In this document: positions 8,142 to 17,539 of the stretch, piece after piece
How positions within the stretch are numbered: the first letter of the stretch is position 1
Layout: every line of letters starts with the position of its first letter
Assembly: GCA_002937505.1 (NCBI GenBank)
Contig: PTJY01000002.1
Span: 248,001 to 312,000 of the forward strand
DNA: 64,000 nt
Direction of reading: 5' to 3'
From: Alphaproteobacteria bacterium MarineAlpha12_Bin1
GTDB taxonomy: Bacteria; Pseudomonadota; Alphaproteobacteria; UBA6615
Position numbers and translations under genes: made by a program
The notes under the pieces: generated by a model
Told to the model about the DNA's origin: nothing
Database searches by the model: none
The model's input: only the letters and a program-made list of their open reading frames with translations

Positions 8142-9239
8142 CTAACGTTCCTGAGAAAAACGCACTAAAGCTAAAAACCTGTAGATCCCATGTATAAACT
8201 TTCCGTACGGCATAGTGATAAATAAGCTGAATACTATTCCTAGATGAATAAACAATAATATTCCCATCGCAGGCGAAGAACGAAAAATGAGTAACATTAT
8301 ACCAGTTAAGCTAGTTAAAAACAGCATAACTAAGAATGCTACATCCATTCCTAGTGCCTTTTTAATTTTTCTATTATTGTACTTTTCCCACAATAGCCCT
8401 AAAGGTCCCACAATGAGACCAATTCCACCTGCAATGCCCAATATAACTGGAAAATCATACCATGGGTAAGGAGCTTCTCTACCTAATAAATAGTGATAAA
8501 ACGTTGCAGTTATTGTCGACAAGAAACACAGAAAAAACCCGTAAAAGGTAAAATGGTGATAAAGTCTGCGCCTATCATTAAAAACATTTTCGCTAACACT
8601 ACAAATCAACCCTTCACCACCCAAGTATCTAAGGGAGGTTGCGTCTTTTGTTGCGCTCCAAAAATTTCGAACGTGAGTTCGATTATCAAAATTATCCTTA
8701 GAATCTCTCCAAAATTTTCTAGCACTAAATAATCCAGCAATAATCGCATAAGAAAAAGCAGTGCCAAATATAAAAACCATCATATGATGAGGCATTAAAC
8801 GATAAAATGCACCTGGACCAATATTATAACTCCAGAGATCAGAAGAATCATTCCACCCAACAAATCCGACTAAAAAAAACACTAAACATATTGCCGCAAC
8901 AAAACTAATTTTCACTCCATTGCGTAGAAACATTGGAGCTAAAAAAGCTGGCCAAACATAAGTTTCGTATGATTCTGATCGAACCTTTGCAAAATTTGTT
9001 GGCACATCCACTGAAAACTCATGAGGAGGAGCAAACTGACAGGCAGAATAGCAAGCGCCGCAGTCATGGCATAAATTTGCAAGATAATTAAGGTCTCCTT
9101 CAAAAAAAGAGCTGCGTTTTTCCATCGCAGGAAAAACAGCACAAAGCCCTTCACAATATCTACACGAATTACATATAGTCATTAGCCTGTTGGCTTCTTT
9201 TAACGCCGTACTTTGAACATTTATTTCTGATTGATTCAT
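8142..9239 (-). CDS. tcuB: TcuB/CitB-like iron-sulfur membrane oxidoreductase
   Basis: 365 residues. Residues about 20-75 carry two ferredoxin-type clusters: CNSCRYCEGLCAVFP and CHDCGACYSACQFAPPH. The remainder has six or so hydrophobic helices with several His residues, as in TcuB, which passes electrons from the tricarballylate dehydrogenase TcuA to the quinone pool. Consistent with that, a tcuA-like gene starts just beyond the neighbouring FAD-hydroxylase gene, on the opposite strand. TcuB homologues also occur in other flavoprotein pathways, so tricarballylate need not be the substrate. Confidence 0.88.
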   Translation of the reverse strand: MNQSEINVQSTALKEANRLMTICNSCRYCEGLCAVFPAMEKRSSFFEGDLNYLANLCHDCGACYSACQFAPPHEFSVDVPTNFAKVRSESYETYVWPAFLAPMFLRNGVKISFVAAICLVFFLVGFVGWNDSSDLWSYNIGPGAFYRLMPHHMMVFIFGTAFSYAIIAGLFSARKFWRDSKDNFDNRTHVRNFWSATKDATSLRYLGGEGLICSVSENVFNDRRRLYHHFTFYGFFLCFLSTITATFYHYLLGREAPYPWYDFPVILGIAGGIGLIVGPLGLLWEKYNNRKIKKALGMDVAFLVMLFLTSLTGIMLLIFRSSPAMGILLFIHLGIVFSLFITMPYGKFIHGIYRFLALVRFSQER

Positions 9240-9259
9240 TAATACTTTTTTACCCCAAA

Positions 9260-10423
9260 TTAAGTTCTAAAATCCCCTGATTCACAACCAGTGGGTATGT
9301 GCTTTGAAGCTCGGCTATATTGCAAGGCTAACCACGGTAAGTGCTTTTCAGTTTTGATTGCTAATGATTTAAGCCATCCTGGAAAAAATATGGTTTTTCC
9401 GTAAATGCTTGTCCAAAATTGGGTGTGTTCGGTGAGAGGTCTCTCACGACCTTCCCAATTATCTAATGCAGCAAAAATATTAGAATACTCATTAACAGAC
9501 ACTGCTAAGCCTAATCCATTCATCATTGCGTGACCTGCCCCTTGCCCCAAATAAGGAGGCATAGCGTGAGCTGCATCTCCTAAGAGAGCAATGCGACCAG
9601 TAGACCAGCTTTTCAGACGAATAGTTTGAAAGCGAGCCCATTTAGATTCATTCCAATCAGCACATTCTGAGACACGATTAATTAAGGGTGTCATTCCTGG
9701 AAAGGCCTTCCCCCAACTTTCCGCATCTAAGGGTGTAACACGCCCAGATAAATCCTTGTTCATACAAGTGAGAATTACATAAAGCTCTGTCTGAGAGTTC
9801 GGGCAATATAAAATTCGGCGATCCCCTGACCACGCTTCAACCATAGTTGTTCCGTGCTTTCGATCGTTTTCAATTTCTTCAGGAAGACGAGGAATTATTA
9901 CTCTTACACCGCCCTCCTTTCGAAGTATGTGATTTTTTGTCAGGTCTAAAGATTCCCGAATCTTTGAATTAATACCATCAGCCGCGACTATCAAATCAGC
10001 ACTCCAGCTTTTTCCATCACTTCTATATATTTTACCTTCTTCTGAGGCACCAGAAATATTTGAGCCTGTAAGAATATCAACACCAGCTGCAAGAGCCCTT
10101 TTAGAAAGCAAAGAAATGATGTGATGACGACTTATGCGATACCGTCCAAGTCCAGTATTTAATCTCAGTAAGAGGTTTCCATTTCCGTCTAAGGAATCTC
10201 TTCGATCTATTTCAATCCCTCCTGCCAAAATATCATCAAGTATACCTAAAGTAGAAAATACACGGGCCATGTTATCTTGAATGGCTATTCCATAACCTTC
10301 AGCACCTAACGAAGATCTTCGTTCGTGGACCCTTACACTCCAGCCCCTATCTGCTAAACCAATCGCGGTGACAAGACCGCCAAAGCCTGCTCCAATAATC
10401 TCAACATGGCCTTTCTTCGCCAC
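9260..10423 (-). CDS. FAD-dependent aromatic monooxygenase (salicylate/3-hydroxybenzoate hydroxylase type)
   Basis: 387 residues in the group A flavoprotein hydroxylase family. It has the dinucleotide motif VEIIGAGFGGLVTAIGLADR with the E/R end (VRVHERR), the central DG motif LIVAADGINSKIRESL and the second FAD motif GRIALLGDAAHAMPPYLGQG. Such enzymes use NAD(P)H and O2 to hydroxylate aromatic acids. GTG at 10423 has GGAG six bases upstream and is preferred to the TTG at 10435. It is the first gene of the operon running to 6249 and stands back to back with the tcuA-like gene. The aromatic substrate is unknown. Confidence 0.88.
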   Translation of the reverse strand: MAKKGHVEIIGAGFGGLVTAIGLADRGWSVRVHERRSSLGAEGYGIAIQDNMARVFSTLGILDDILAGGIEIDRRDSLDGNGNLLLRLNTGLGRYRISRHHIISLLSKRALAAGVDILTGSNISGASEEGKIYRSDGKSWSADLIVAADGINSKIRESLDLTKNHILRKEGGVRVIIPRLPEEIENDRKHGTTMVEAWSGDRRILYCPNSQTELYVILTCMNKDLSGRVTPLDAESWGKAFPGMTPLINRVSECADWNESKWARFQTIRLKSWSTGRIALLGDAAHAMPPYLGQGAGHAMMNGLGLAVSVNEYSNIFAALDNWEGRERPLTEHTQFWTSIYGKTIFFPGWLKSLAIKTEKHLPWLALQYSRASKHIPTGCESGDFRT

Positions 10424-10605
10424 ATCAATCTCCAATTTGATTATTTAAATAAATACTCTCTTTTTCTAAAGAGAAACACTACCATTCAAGCTAACTTTGT
10501 TTAAACTTAATAGTATAAAAAAAATAAGTTTACAGGACTAATAATGATTAATTTCTAGCCAATTGTGCTGAAATGTAAGATTAGTGAATAATTAAGAGGT
10601 AAAAA
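10424..10605. promoter_or_regulatory. divergent intergenic region between FAD hydroxylase operon and tcuA-like gene
   Basis: About 180 AT-rich bases between oppositely oriented genes must hold both promoters. TTTACA near 10529-10534 resembles a -35 box, but no good -10 follows at proper spacing. AAGAGGT at 10594-10600 is a good Shine-Dalgarno for the start at 10606. No regulator gene is adjacent. Confidence 0.35.
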
Positions 10606-12000
10606 ATTCTAAACCAACAGTATGATGTCGTAGTCATTGGCGGCGGTAACGCAGGTTTATGTTCTGCAATAAGTAGCCGACAAGAAGGGGCTAGGGTGCT
10701 TATTTTAGAAAGTGCCCCAAAATTTTATCGTGGGGGAAACACAAGGCATACTCGTAACACGCGCTGTGCTCATGATACCGCTTCAGAAACTTTGACCGGC
10801 CCATACACAGAAGAAGAGTATTTGGATGATCTTATCAGGATTACTGCGGGCAATACCAATATAGAGCTAGCTACAAAAATGATATCAGAATCAAAATCCT
10901 TTTTGCCCTGGCTCTCTTCACAAGGAGTCCGCTTTCAGTCTGCTCTCGAAGGAACACTGGATCTAAGTAGAACTAATTCTTTCTTCCTTGGTGGCGGCAG
11001 GGCAATGTTAAACACTCTTTATCTAACAGCAGAAAAAATGGGAATAGATATTTTTTATGACGCCGAAGTTACAAAGTTGGTGATCCGAGACGGTTTCTTT
11101 GAATCTTTGGAAGTAAATTATTTAGGAAAAACACACAAAGTTATAGCAAAGGCCATGATCGCTGCCTCGGGTGGTTTTGAGTCCAACATTGAGTGGCTAA
11201 GAGAATCCTGGGGGAAAGCAGCAGATAATTTTCTAATACGGGGTACGCCTTATAATAAGGGAACGATTCTCAAAATGCTGATCCATAATGGCGCTAATGT
11301 TATTGGAGATCCAACTCAATGTCATGCAGTCGCTATTGACGGTCGTGCCCCAAGATTTGATGGCGGAATAATAACTAGACTAGACTGTATAATTTTCGGA
11401 ATTGTTCTAAACAGAAACGCCGAAAGGTTTTACGATGAAGGGGAAGACACATGGCCTAAAAGATATGCAATTTGGGGCCGATTAGTCGCACAACAACCAG
11501 ATCAAATTGCCTACGTTGTTTTTGATAGTCCATGTCTAAATAAATTTATGCCATCACTTTATCCCCCTCTTTCGGCAAACACGCTTGAAGGACTGGCCAA
11601 AATATTAGAGTTAGATTATGAAAAATTTATATCAACAATCACTTGCTTTAATAAATCTGTCCAGGAAGGTGATTATAACCCACGAATTTTAGACAATTGT
11701 CATACAAAAGGGATAGATCCTCCAAAATCAAACTGGGCCAAAAAAATTGAAACCCCTCCCTATTATGCCTATCCTCTTCGCCCTGGAATTACGTTCACCT
11801 ATCTGTCCGTAGAAGTTAATCAAAACGCAAAAATAGTTATGACTAATGGGCAACCATCTGAAAATATGTATGCAGCTGGAGAGATCATGGCAGGAAATAT
11901 TCTAGGCAGCGGGTATGCGGCTGGCATTGGTATGGCAATAGGAGGAACGTTTGGAAGAATAGCGGGTCAACAAGCTGCCATTATGCTGAACAAAACATGA
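10606..12000 (+). CDS. tcuA: FAD-dependent tricarballylate dehydrogenase TcuA-like, apparent ATT start
   Basis: The frame reads 464 residues if begun at ATT 10606. The first ATG/GTG/TTG in frame is GTG 10696, which would remove the FAD motif YDVVVIGGGNAGLCSAISSR. A stop lies at 10600-10602, and AAGAGGT is placed six bases before ATT, so ATT initiation (or a sequencing error here) is indicated. Further TcuA features are RGGNTRHTRNTRCAH, ASGGFESNIEWL and the C-terminal GEIMAGNILGSGYAAGIG. TcuA oxidises tricarballylate to cis-aconitate; homologues in the fumarate reductase/succinate dehydrogenase flavoprotein family act on other carboxylates. It is divergent from the TcuB-like operon. Confidence 0.85.
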   Translation: MLNQQYDVVVIGGGNAGLCSAISSRQEGARVLILESAPKFYRGGNTRHTRNTRCAHDTASETLTGPYTEEEYLDDLIRITAGNTNIELATKMISESKSFLPWLSSQGVRFQSALEGTLDLSRTNSFFLGGGRAMLNTLYLTAEKMGIDIFYDAEVTKLVIRDGFFESLEVNYLGKTHKVIAKAMIAASGGFESNIEWLRESWGKAADNFLIRGTPYNKGTILKMLIHNGANVIGDPTQCHAVAIDGRAPRFDGGIITRLDCIIFGIVLNRNAERFYDEGEDTWPKRYAIWGRLVAQQPDQIAYVVFDSPCLNKFMPSLYPPLSANTLEGLAKILELDYEKFISTITCFNKSVQEGDYNPRILDNCHTKGIDPPKSNWAKKIETPPYYAYPLRPGITFTYLSVEVNQNAKIVMTNGQPSENMYAAGEIMAGNILGSGYAAGIGMAIGGTFGRIAGQQAAIMLNKT

Positions 12001-12003
12001 AAG

Positions 12004-12065
12004 CGTAAAAATTTTACGAGGCCTTTATTTATTCTAGTTTGGTCGATTAAAGCACAAATAAAGCC
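12004..12065. terminator. possible bidirectional hairpins between convergent genes
   Basis: CGTAAAA (12004-12010) pairs with TTTTACG (12012-12018), and GGCCTTTATTT (12020-12030) nearly pairs with AAATAAAGCC (12056-12065). The site is between the convergent tcuA-like and SDR genes. Neither hairpin is followed by a clean T-run, so this is weak. Confidence 0.28.
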
Positions 12066-12109
12066 AAACCCCACAACATCCAAAAGAAAAAATAAGCTAC
12101 TTTTTGACC

Positions 12110-12871
12110 TCACCCAGAGGTCCGGCCCCCATCAACTTTAAGCTCTGTCCCAGTAAGGTGTGGGGCTTCATCACTCAGGGCAAAGGCCACTATCTCAGCT
12201 ATTTCTTCAGGCATAACTATCTCACCCATTGGAATATGTTTCAGACCTCTTTCGATATGACCAGGTCGATTTTGCGTTCCGGGTGTCAACGTAAGTCCTG
12301 GAACAATTGCATTGACTTTTATTTTTTCGGGCGCCAGTTCTACAGCTAAAGATCTTACCATGTGATGTATGGCTCCTTTAGAGGCCACATAAGATGAGGC
12401 CTGAGGGCCAGGTCTAACAGCATTGGAAGAAGTGGTAACCAGCAAACATCCTCCTTCACCTTGTTTACGAAGAACTCGGGTTGCTGCTTGCAAAGTATGG
12501 AAAGTCCCGAGGAGATTAACCGACAAAACTGAATGCCACTCCTGATGAGTTGATTCTATAAATGGTCTGCGTTCAATCATTACTCCTGCGTTGGCAACTA
12601 GAGCGTCTAACCGGCCAAATTTTCCTGTTGTTTTATCCACCATGTCTTGAACCTGCACAACATCTCTAATATCGACCTTCATGATAGAAAAATTGTTTTG
12701 AAAACCATTTTTTTCAGCAGTGTTCCAAACCTCATTTAGTCCATCTTCATTAATACCAGCTGCGGTAACACACGCTCCATCCCTTGCAGCTCTGAAGGCA
12801 ATCGCCCTACCTATCCCTGTCTCGGCACCAGTTACAATAACTGTTTTTCCAGAAAGATTATATTTGTACAT
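12110..12871 (-). CDS. SDR family oxidoreductase
   Basis: A classical short-chain dehydrogenase of 253 residues: cofactor motif VTGAETGIGRAIA, DIRDV, ANAGV, catalytic Ser in TTSSNAVR, YVASK as YxxxK, and C-terminal KVDGGRTSG. ATG 12871 has GGGAG six bases upstream (12878-12882); an in-frame upstream start at 12904 would overlap the preceding gene and is rejected. Its Shine-Dalgarno overlaps the stop codon of the SDR upstream, so the pair is cotranscribed. The two are similar throughout (ASSYVASKGAIHHMVRSL against IPYTSTKGGVHQMMRGL), indicating duplication. Substrate unknown. Confidence 0.88.
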   Translation of the reverse strand: MYKYNLSGKTVIVTGAETGIGRAIAFRAARDGACVTAAGINEDGLNEVWNTAEKNGFQNNFSIMKVDIRDVVQVQDMVDKTTGKFGRLDALVANAGVMIERRPFIESTHQEWHSVLSVNLLGTFHTLQAATRVLRKQGEGGCLLVTTSSNAVRPGPQASSYVASKGAIHHMVRSLAVELAPEKIKVNAIVPGLTLTPGTQNRPGHIERGLKHIPMGEIVMPEEIAEIVAFALSDEAPHLTGTELKVDGGRTSG

Positions 12872-12881
12872 TTTCATCTCC

Positions 12882-13640
12882 CTATGCTGAGGTACGGCCA
12901 GCATCTACCTTAAGTAACGTTCCAGTTATATGGGGGATCTCATCACTCAGAGACAAGGCTACAAAGGCTGCAAGTTCATCTGGTTGTACTATTTCGTTCA
13001 TCGGAACCATTTTAAGCCCTGCCTCTACATATCCTTGCTGACTTACAACTGGCCTTGTTTCCGCCATTCCGGGAACAATTGTGTTCACTTTAATTTTATA
13101 TGGAGCCAGCTCTACAGCTAATCCTCTCATCATTTGATGGACCCCACCCTTAGTGGAAGTGTAGGGGATTAAATTCGGGATAGGTCGAATGCCCGTTGAT
13201 GAACCAGTGGCAAGCAAACTTCCGCCCTCCCCTTGAGACACCAAAACTTTTGCAGCCGAGTGAAGCAAATAAAAAACTCCTGTTAAGTTTACAGACACTA
13301 AACGTTCCATTTCATCGACACTCCACTCACCGAATGGTGTACTCGAGCAAAAGGCCCCTGCATTGGCAATTGCAGCGTCTAATCTTCCAAATTTCTTTAA
13401 AGTAAAATCTATTGCTTTTTGCACTTGATCAGGCTCTGTGACATCTGTAATCAAGTTTTGTACTCGCTCGTCCATGCCTTTTTTAATTGCTTCAGAATAT
13501 GTGCTCTCCATATCTTCTTCACTTATTCCTGAAATAACTACTGATGCACCTTCATCCAGACACCGCAAAGCAATAGCGCGACCTATACCGCTTTCTCCTC
13601 CAGTTATAATTATTGATTTTCCCTTTAATCGATCACTCAT
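12882..13640 (-). CDS. SDR family oxidoreductase
   Basis: 252 residues, classical SDR. It shows IITGGESGIGRAIALR, TDVTEP, IANAGAF, the Ser in ATGSSTGIR, YTSTK as YxxxK and KVDAGRTSA at the end. AAGGTGG precedes the ATG. It is the first gene of a two-SDR operon and a paralogue of the gene that follows. Both likely interconvert hydroxyl and keto groups of catabolic intermediates; nothing identifies the substrate. Confidence 0.88.
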   Translation of the reverse strand: MSDRLKGKSIIITGGESGIGRAIALRCLDEGASVVISGISEEDMESTYSEAIKKGMDERVQNLITDVTEPDQVQKAIDFTLKKFGRLDAAIANAGAFCSSTPFGEWSVDEMERLVSVNLTGVFYLLHSAAKVLVSQGEGGSLLATGSSTGIRPIPNLIPYTSTKGGVHQMMRGLAVELAPYKIKVNTIVPGMAETRPVVSQQGYVEAGLKMVPMNEIVQPDELAAFVALSLSDEIPHITGTLLKVDAGRTSA

Positions 13641-13731
13641 CGTGCCACCTTTTGTTCATTTTTTAAGAACCAGATTCCTTATACAAAAATTTTTACCCTC
13701 AAATTCAAAATAAGTTCAACTTTTTTAAAAG

Positions 13732-14925
13732 TTACGCAGACGGTATTGTGATAGATTTTAGTCTTGGCAGTAGGATAACTGAAAGCAGTATCAGAGTTGC
13801 CCCTCCTGCTAGGAAGTAGAATAGGGCATCAAATCCCATATTACCATGTACCCAGGAAATAGCAGGTATTGCTAATCCAGTTAATGAGAATGTCAGAACA
13901 TAACGAACAGAAAGCACCCGGCTCCGCCATTCATTTTTTGTTACCCGACCAACTAGAACATCGTTTATAGGAACCTGACCAAAAACAGCAAGCATGAATA
14001 AAAAAGATAGTATAAGGGCATTTGGGCCACTTTGACCTGGCATAATAGTAAAAATAACCGCTTGTATGACTGCAACCAACACAAATACGTTCCTCACCGA
14101 GTAACGATCGATTAACCATCCCACAATAACCTGACCGAATGCAGCTACCCCAAAAACCAGAAAAGCATACCACCCAATTGCCGTTGCTGAATCAGCTAGA
14201 TCGGTAAGTCTTTCATCAAAAACTTTTGGGAGGGTAAAAGTTGTAGCCTGAAATATTAAGCCACCAATGGCTGTTGAAATAAAAACGATTACTAATACTC
14301 TCACCATTATTGATCGGCTATATTCTTCATGCGAAAAACCAGCTGGTAAAATATCTTTTGTTCTTTCTTCTCGGCGGATCTTTTTTGATACAAAATGATG
14401 CAAAACACCTGCTGCAACAGAAATAAGACCGGGTAAGATAAAAGCAGCTCTCCAACTCATATTATCTATTAAAAAACCTGTTATTAGCGCTGCCGAGCCA
14501 ACTCCAATGTTTCCAAATATGCCATTTATAGCTAGAGGAACACCCGTGCGAGAGTGGCCTTCTATAACAAGAGCAATACCAACTGGATGATAAATCGCAG
14601 CAAACACACCTATAAATGTAAGTCCAACCCCTATCTGAATGGGGGAATCAGCAAAGGATGTGGCTATGGCAGCCAAGCCAATACCAATAAAAAAGATGGA
14701 CATCATCGCATCCCGGTTCCACCTATCCGCCAGCCAACCCGATGGCAAGGAAAATATGGCATAGGCAACAAATCCTGGTGTAGCGTACGGAATGAGTTCA
14801 GCGTAGCTCATGTCCCATTTTTTGATCAGCGTTAAGGCTGCTGCACTGGCAAAAACAAGCATAAAAAAATGATCAAGAAAGTGCCCCAGATTCAGAAGTA
14901 AAAAACGTGCTCTTTCAGAATTCAC
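13732..14925 (-). CDS. MFS transporter
   Basis: 397 residues with about twelve hydrophobic segments. The motif LPSGWLADRWNRDAMM in the loop between helices 2 and 3 and GQVIVGWLIDRYSVRN in the second half are MFS A-motifs. The opening LLLNLGHFLDHFFMLVFASA resembles fosmidomycin-resistance-like carriers. GTG start at 14925 with AAGGA seven bases upstream. It is 91 bases from the SDR pair on the same strand and may be in the same transcript, importing or exporting a related compound. Confidence 0.88.
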   Translation of the reverse strand: MNSERARFLLLNLGHFLDHFFMLVFASAAALTLIKKWDMSYAELIPYATPGFVAYAIFSLPSGWLADRWNRDAMMSIFFIGIGLAAIATSFADSPIQIGVGLTFIGVFAAIYHPVGIALVIEGHSRTGVPLAINGIFGNIGVGSAALITGFLIDNMSWRAAFILPGLISVAAGVLHHFVSKKIRREERTKDILPAGFSHEEYSRSIMVRVLVIVFISTAIGGLIFQATTFTLPKVFDERLTDLADSATAIGWYAFLVFGVAAFGQVIVGWLIDRYSVRNVFVLVAVIQAVIFTIMPGQSGPNALILSFLFMLAVFGQVPINDVLVGRVTKNEWRSRVLSVRYVLTFSLTGLAIPAISWVHGNMGFDALFYFLAGGATLILLSVILLPRLKSITIPSA

Positions 14926-15072
14926 AAAAAAATCCTTTTACAGTTGTGTTTGTTTCACATAAGGAACAAAGAATTAATATATCCGATAGATATGTCTTTA
15001 GTAAGTCAGGTAACAATCAGACAGTAACGATTTTAATCGAAAGTGTGACTTTAGAATATTTGTGACCATCTT

Positions 15073-16032
15073 ATGAGCCAAAGCAACAAAAAAAACCTAA
15101 ATTCAGAAGATGTCAATCTGCCTGGGTTGTTATCGATTGCAACAGTGGCAGCATTAACAACCGTATTGCTGTGGGGAGGTTCCTCAATGGTTACCAAGCT
15201 AGGCACTCAATCTATGGATGGTTTTAGTCTTGGAATACTTAGGGTTATAGCTGCTGGCCCCTGCGCACTAATCATTATAGGTATACTGGGGTTGCGAATC
15301 CCCTGGCATAATGGAAGTAGAGTTCACTTTTGCCTGATCTCTATAATGGCTATGCTTGGAACCATTATATTCACCTTAGGCGTTCAGTATACGACAGCGG
15401 GCCATGCGGTTGTTGCCAGTTCAGCAACCGCAATTTTTACGGGTCTTATTGAGGCTGGATTTAGACGTCAATGGCCTAGTTCTAGATGGTGGACGGGTAT
15501 AACTGTTGGTTTTTTTGGAGCAATTATATTAATTGCTGAGTCACTGGGATTAGGAATAAGTCAAGCCACTTGGTATGGCGATTTACTCTGCATGCTTGGC
15601 GCCTTTTGTGGATCATTTGGCTTTTATCTGGGTGGCCGTATGTCAATAATTTATGGGGCTAAAACAGTAAGCTTATGGAGTGTCGTTTTTGCTTGTATAC
15701 TTTTAATTCCCGCTTTGATTGTTTCTGTTTCATATGAAGAAATATCAAAAATATCATTACTTAGCTGGGGAGTTATATTTTATCTTGCTGCTGGCGCTTC
15801 CGTTATAGCGAGCATGACTTGGCTGTATGCTTTGTCGCGTGGTGGTATCGGACGCATGGCTGTTTGGCAATTTGCTTTACCAATAGTCGGCGTTTCACTC
15901 GCGTGGGCAGTCCTTAAAGAACCTATAACCATGCCGCTTTTAGCCTCAATCGCAGTTATTTTAATAGGAATAGCCCTAGTTCAGGCAGAAAAACCAGATC
16001 TTAATGTTTTAGATAGAACAAAGAAAGGGTAG
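15073..16032 (+). CDS. EamA/DMT family transporter
   Basis: 319 residues with about ten transmembrane helices in two EamA repeats. The first repeat starts at ALTTVLLWGGSSMVTKLG and the second at LLCMLGAFCGSFGFYLGGR, ending LKEPITMPLLASIAVILIGIALV, which is the usual EamA repeat end. It starts about 150 bases from the divergent MFS gene. Its 3' end overlaps the convergent hydrolase gene by 24 bases. Metabolite efflux is typical of the family; substrate unknown. Confidence 0.88.
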   Translation: MSQSNKKNLNSEDVNLPGLLSIATVAALTTVLLWGGSSMVTKLGTQSMDGFSLGILRVIAAGPCALIIIGILGLRIPWHNGSRVHFCLISIMAMLGTIIFTLGVQYTTAGHAVVASSATAIFTGLIEAGFRRQWPSSRWWTGITVGFFGAIILIAESLGLGISQATWYGDLLCMLGAFCGSFGFYLGGRMSIIYGAKTVSLWSVVFACILLIPALIVSVSYEEISKISLLSWGVIFYLAAGASVIASMTWLYALSRGGIGRMAVWQFALPIVGVSLAWAVLKEPITMPLLASIAVILIGIALVQAEKPDLNVLDRTKKG

Positions 16033-16995
16033 GACTTTCTCTAGCGTGCCCTGAGGGTTCTCTTCAACGTAGAAATGCCCTCCATCGACAAACTCTACTT
16101 GTGCGCCTGGCAAATACTCTTCCAAATTCGTGTAGTTTTCAACTGGCATAGGAGGTTCCTCTAACCCTTGTAAAATAAGTATTGGCATTTTCCATTCTGG
16201 GATCAATCTCGTTCTGCGATCGATCCAATCCTTGCGGAATGTTGAAGACTGAAAATAGCGTTCAACAGCCAAACCCACTCCTTTTCTTGAAAACTCTTGC
16301 ACTGCTAGCTCTATATTCGGTCGAGGAATTGGATATTTACAGGTCCACCGATAGATATAGCTAATCATTCTAAGAGGGTCTTGTAATATTTCACGGGTTT
16401 CTATTTTTGATAAGATGTGTTCCTGAGGTGACAAATCAGGATGGTAATGCACTAGATGTTGTGAACCTCTTATCCATCGATTTACCCTTTTAGTGTGCTT
16501 GGCTGCAATAAAATCAGCCTGCACGGTGCCTCTATCATGGCTAAACATAGAAAAACGGTCTATTCCAATTGTGTCAAGAAGGGACACCACTTGTTCGGCA
16601 ACACCTTCATGACGGTAGTCACCTCTTTCTTTGTGTGATTGACCATAACCTTTTAAATCCAGCGCAACACATCGGAACCTTTTAGCAAGCTCAGGCAGTA
16701 TAGGCATAAACATCCGCCAAGATTGGGGAATACCGTGCAGTAATAATAAGGGCTCTCCTGCGCCTGCCTCAACATAATGCCAGCGAATCATTTCACTTTC
16801 CCCAGGGGCATCTACAAATCTATGTTTTACAGCTATCCCATTAACATCCTCAAGATCCCCGTCAGAATTGTCCGGTAAGGGAGCGACTCCGTCACTAGCG
16901 ATTGATTCAAGGGTAGCTATCAATTCAGGATTTTGATGCCCCTCTAGAAGGAGTTTTCTTGCTTCTTTACTTATGGGTCTATAATCATGCCTCAA
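16009..16995 (-). CDS. alpha/beta hydrolase, epoxide hydrolase/haloalkane dehalogenase type
   Basis: 328 residues from TTG 16995, which has GGAG six bases upstream; a GTG at 17043 would add 16 residues. The fold shows the oxyanion-hole segment LLLLHGIPQSWRMFMPIL, nucleophile elbow FSHDRGTVQADF with Asp rather than Ser, and a late His in FVDGGHFYVEENP. An Asp nucleophile is characteristic of epoxide hydrolases and haloacid/haloalkane dehalogenases, so epoxide or C-halogen cleavage is more likely than ester hydrolysis. An N-terminal extension of about 70 residues before the fold (YRPISKEARKLLLEGHQNP) is like that of alpha/beta hydrolases annotated in fluoroacetate-dehalogenase-like families. 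Confidence 0.85.
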   Translation of the reverse strand: MRHDYRPISKEARKLLLEGHQNPELIATLESIASDGVAPLPDNSDGDLEDVNGIAVKHRFVDAPGESEMIRWHYVEAGAGEPLLLLHGIPQSWRMFMPILPELAKRFRCVALDLKGYGQSHKERGDYRHEGVAEQVVSLLDTIGIDRFSMFSHDRGTVQADFIAAKHTKRVNRWIRGSQHLVHYHPDLSPQEHILSKIETREILQDPLRMISYIYRWTCKYPIPRPNIELAVQEFSRKGVGLAVERYFQSSTFRKDWIDRRTRLIPEWKMPILILQGLEEPPMPVENYTNLEEYLPGAQVEFVDGGHFYVEENPQGTLEKVLPFLCSI

Positions 16996-17103
16996 TTTTA
17001 TCTCCTGAATAACTTGTACTTTTACAATAAAAATATTGTACACAAATTAATAAAAATGGGTCTAGAATGCTTAGAAAAAATATAAAAAAAGAGGAAATAA
17101 GAT

Positions 17104-17418
17104 ATGACAATAACGGTAACCGTAATGTACCCAAACACCCCCGGCTCTAATTTTGATCTGGACTACTATCTAACCACCCATAAAGAGTTAGTAGGGAAAA
17201 CGATGGGCTCCAGCATTATAAACATGAAAGTAATAAAGGGGTTGGGAACACCAGATCCAGATGCTGCTGCGCCTTTCCAAATAATGGCAATTTTAGAATT
17301 TGAAAGCATAGAAACATTACACAAAGCCATGTCTGAACACTCAGAGGAAGTACTAGGGGACATTCCTAACTTCACTGATATAAAACCTATTGTTCAATTC
17401 AGCGAAAATTTAAACTAA
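17104..17418 (+). CDS. EthD family protein
   Basis: 104 residues of ferredoxin-like alpha/beta barrel sequence in the EthD family: the opening TVMYPNTPGSNFDLDYYLTTH, the KVIKGLGTPDPDAAAPFQIMA segment and the tail DIPNFTDIKPIVQFSE. EthD-type proteins accompany oxygenases and ring-degrading enzymes, but the reaction is generally unknown. AGAGGAAATAAG provides a ribosome-binding site. A short TTCC/GGAA hairpin followed by seven T residues near 17436-17456 could be its terminator. Confidence 0.85.
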   Translation: MTITVTVMYPNTPGSNFDLDYYLTTHKELVGKTMGSSIINMKVIKGLGTPDPDAAAPFQIMAILEFESIETLHKAMSEHSEEVLGDIPNFTDIKPIVQFSENLN

Positions 17419-17539
17419 ACATCAAAAAGATAATCTTTCCCTATGGAATTTTTTTCCTCTAGTAAAAGACCCTACATAGAGTTATCTAATGATATTAGAG
17501 AACTTTAAAAGAACCATTCATATCATTTGGAGAATAGAT

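Noticed and set aside
10606-10700. tcuA as a frameshifted gene instead of ATT initiation
   Set aside because: The frame is continuous through the FAD motif, and the Shine-Dalgarno is ideally placed for ATT; a sequencing error remains possible and is stated in the finding.
16009-16032. 24-base 3' overlap of the EamA transporter and epoxide-hydrolase-like gene
   Set aside because: Convergent tail overlaps of this size are common and both proteins end in normal family sequence.
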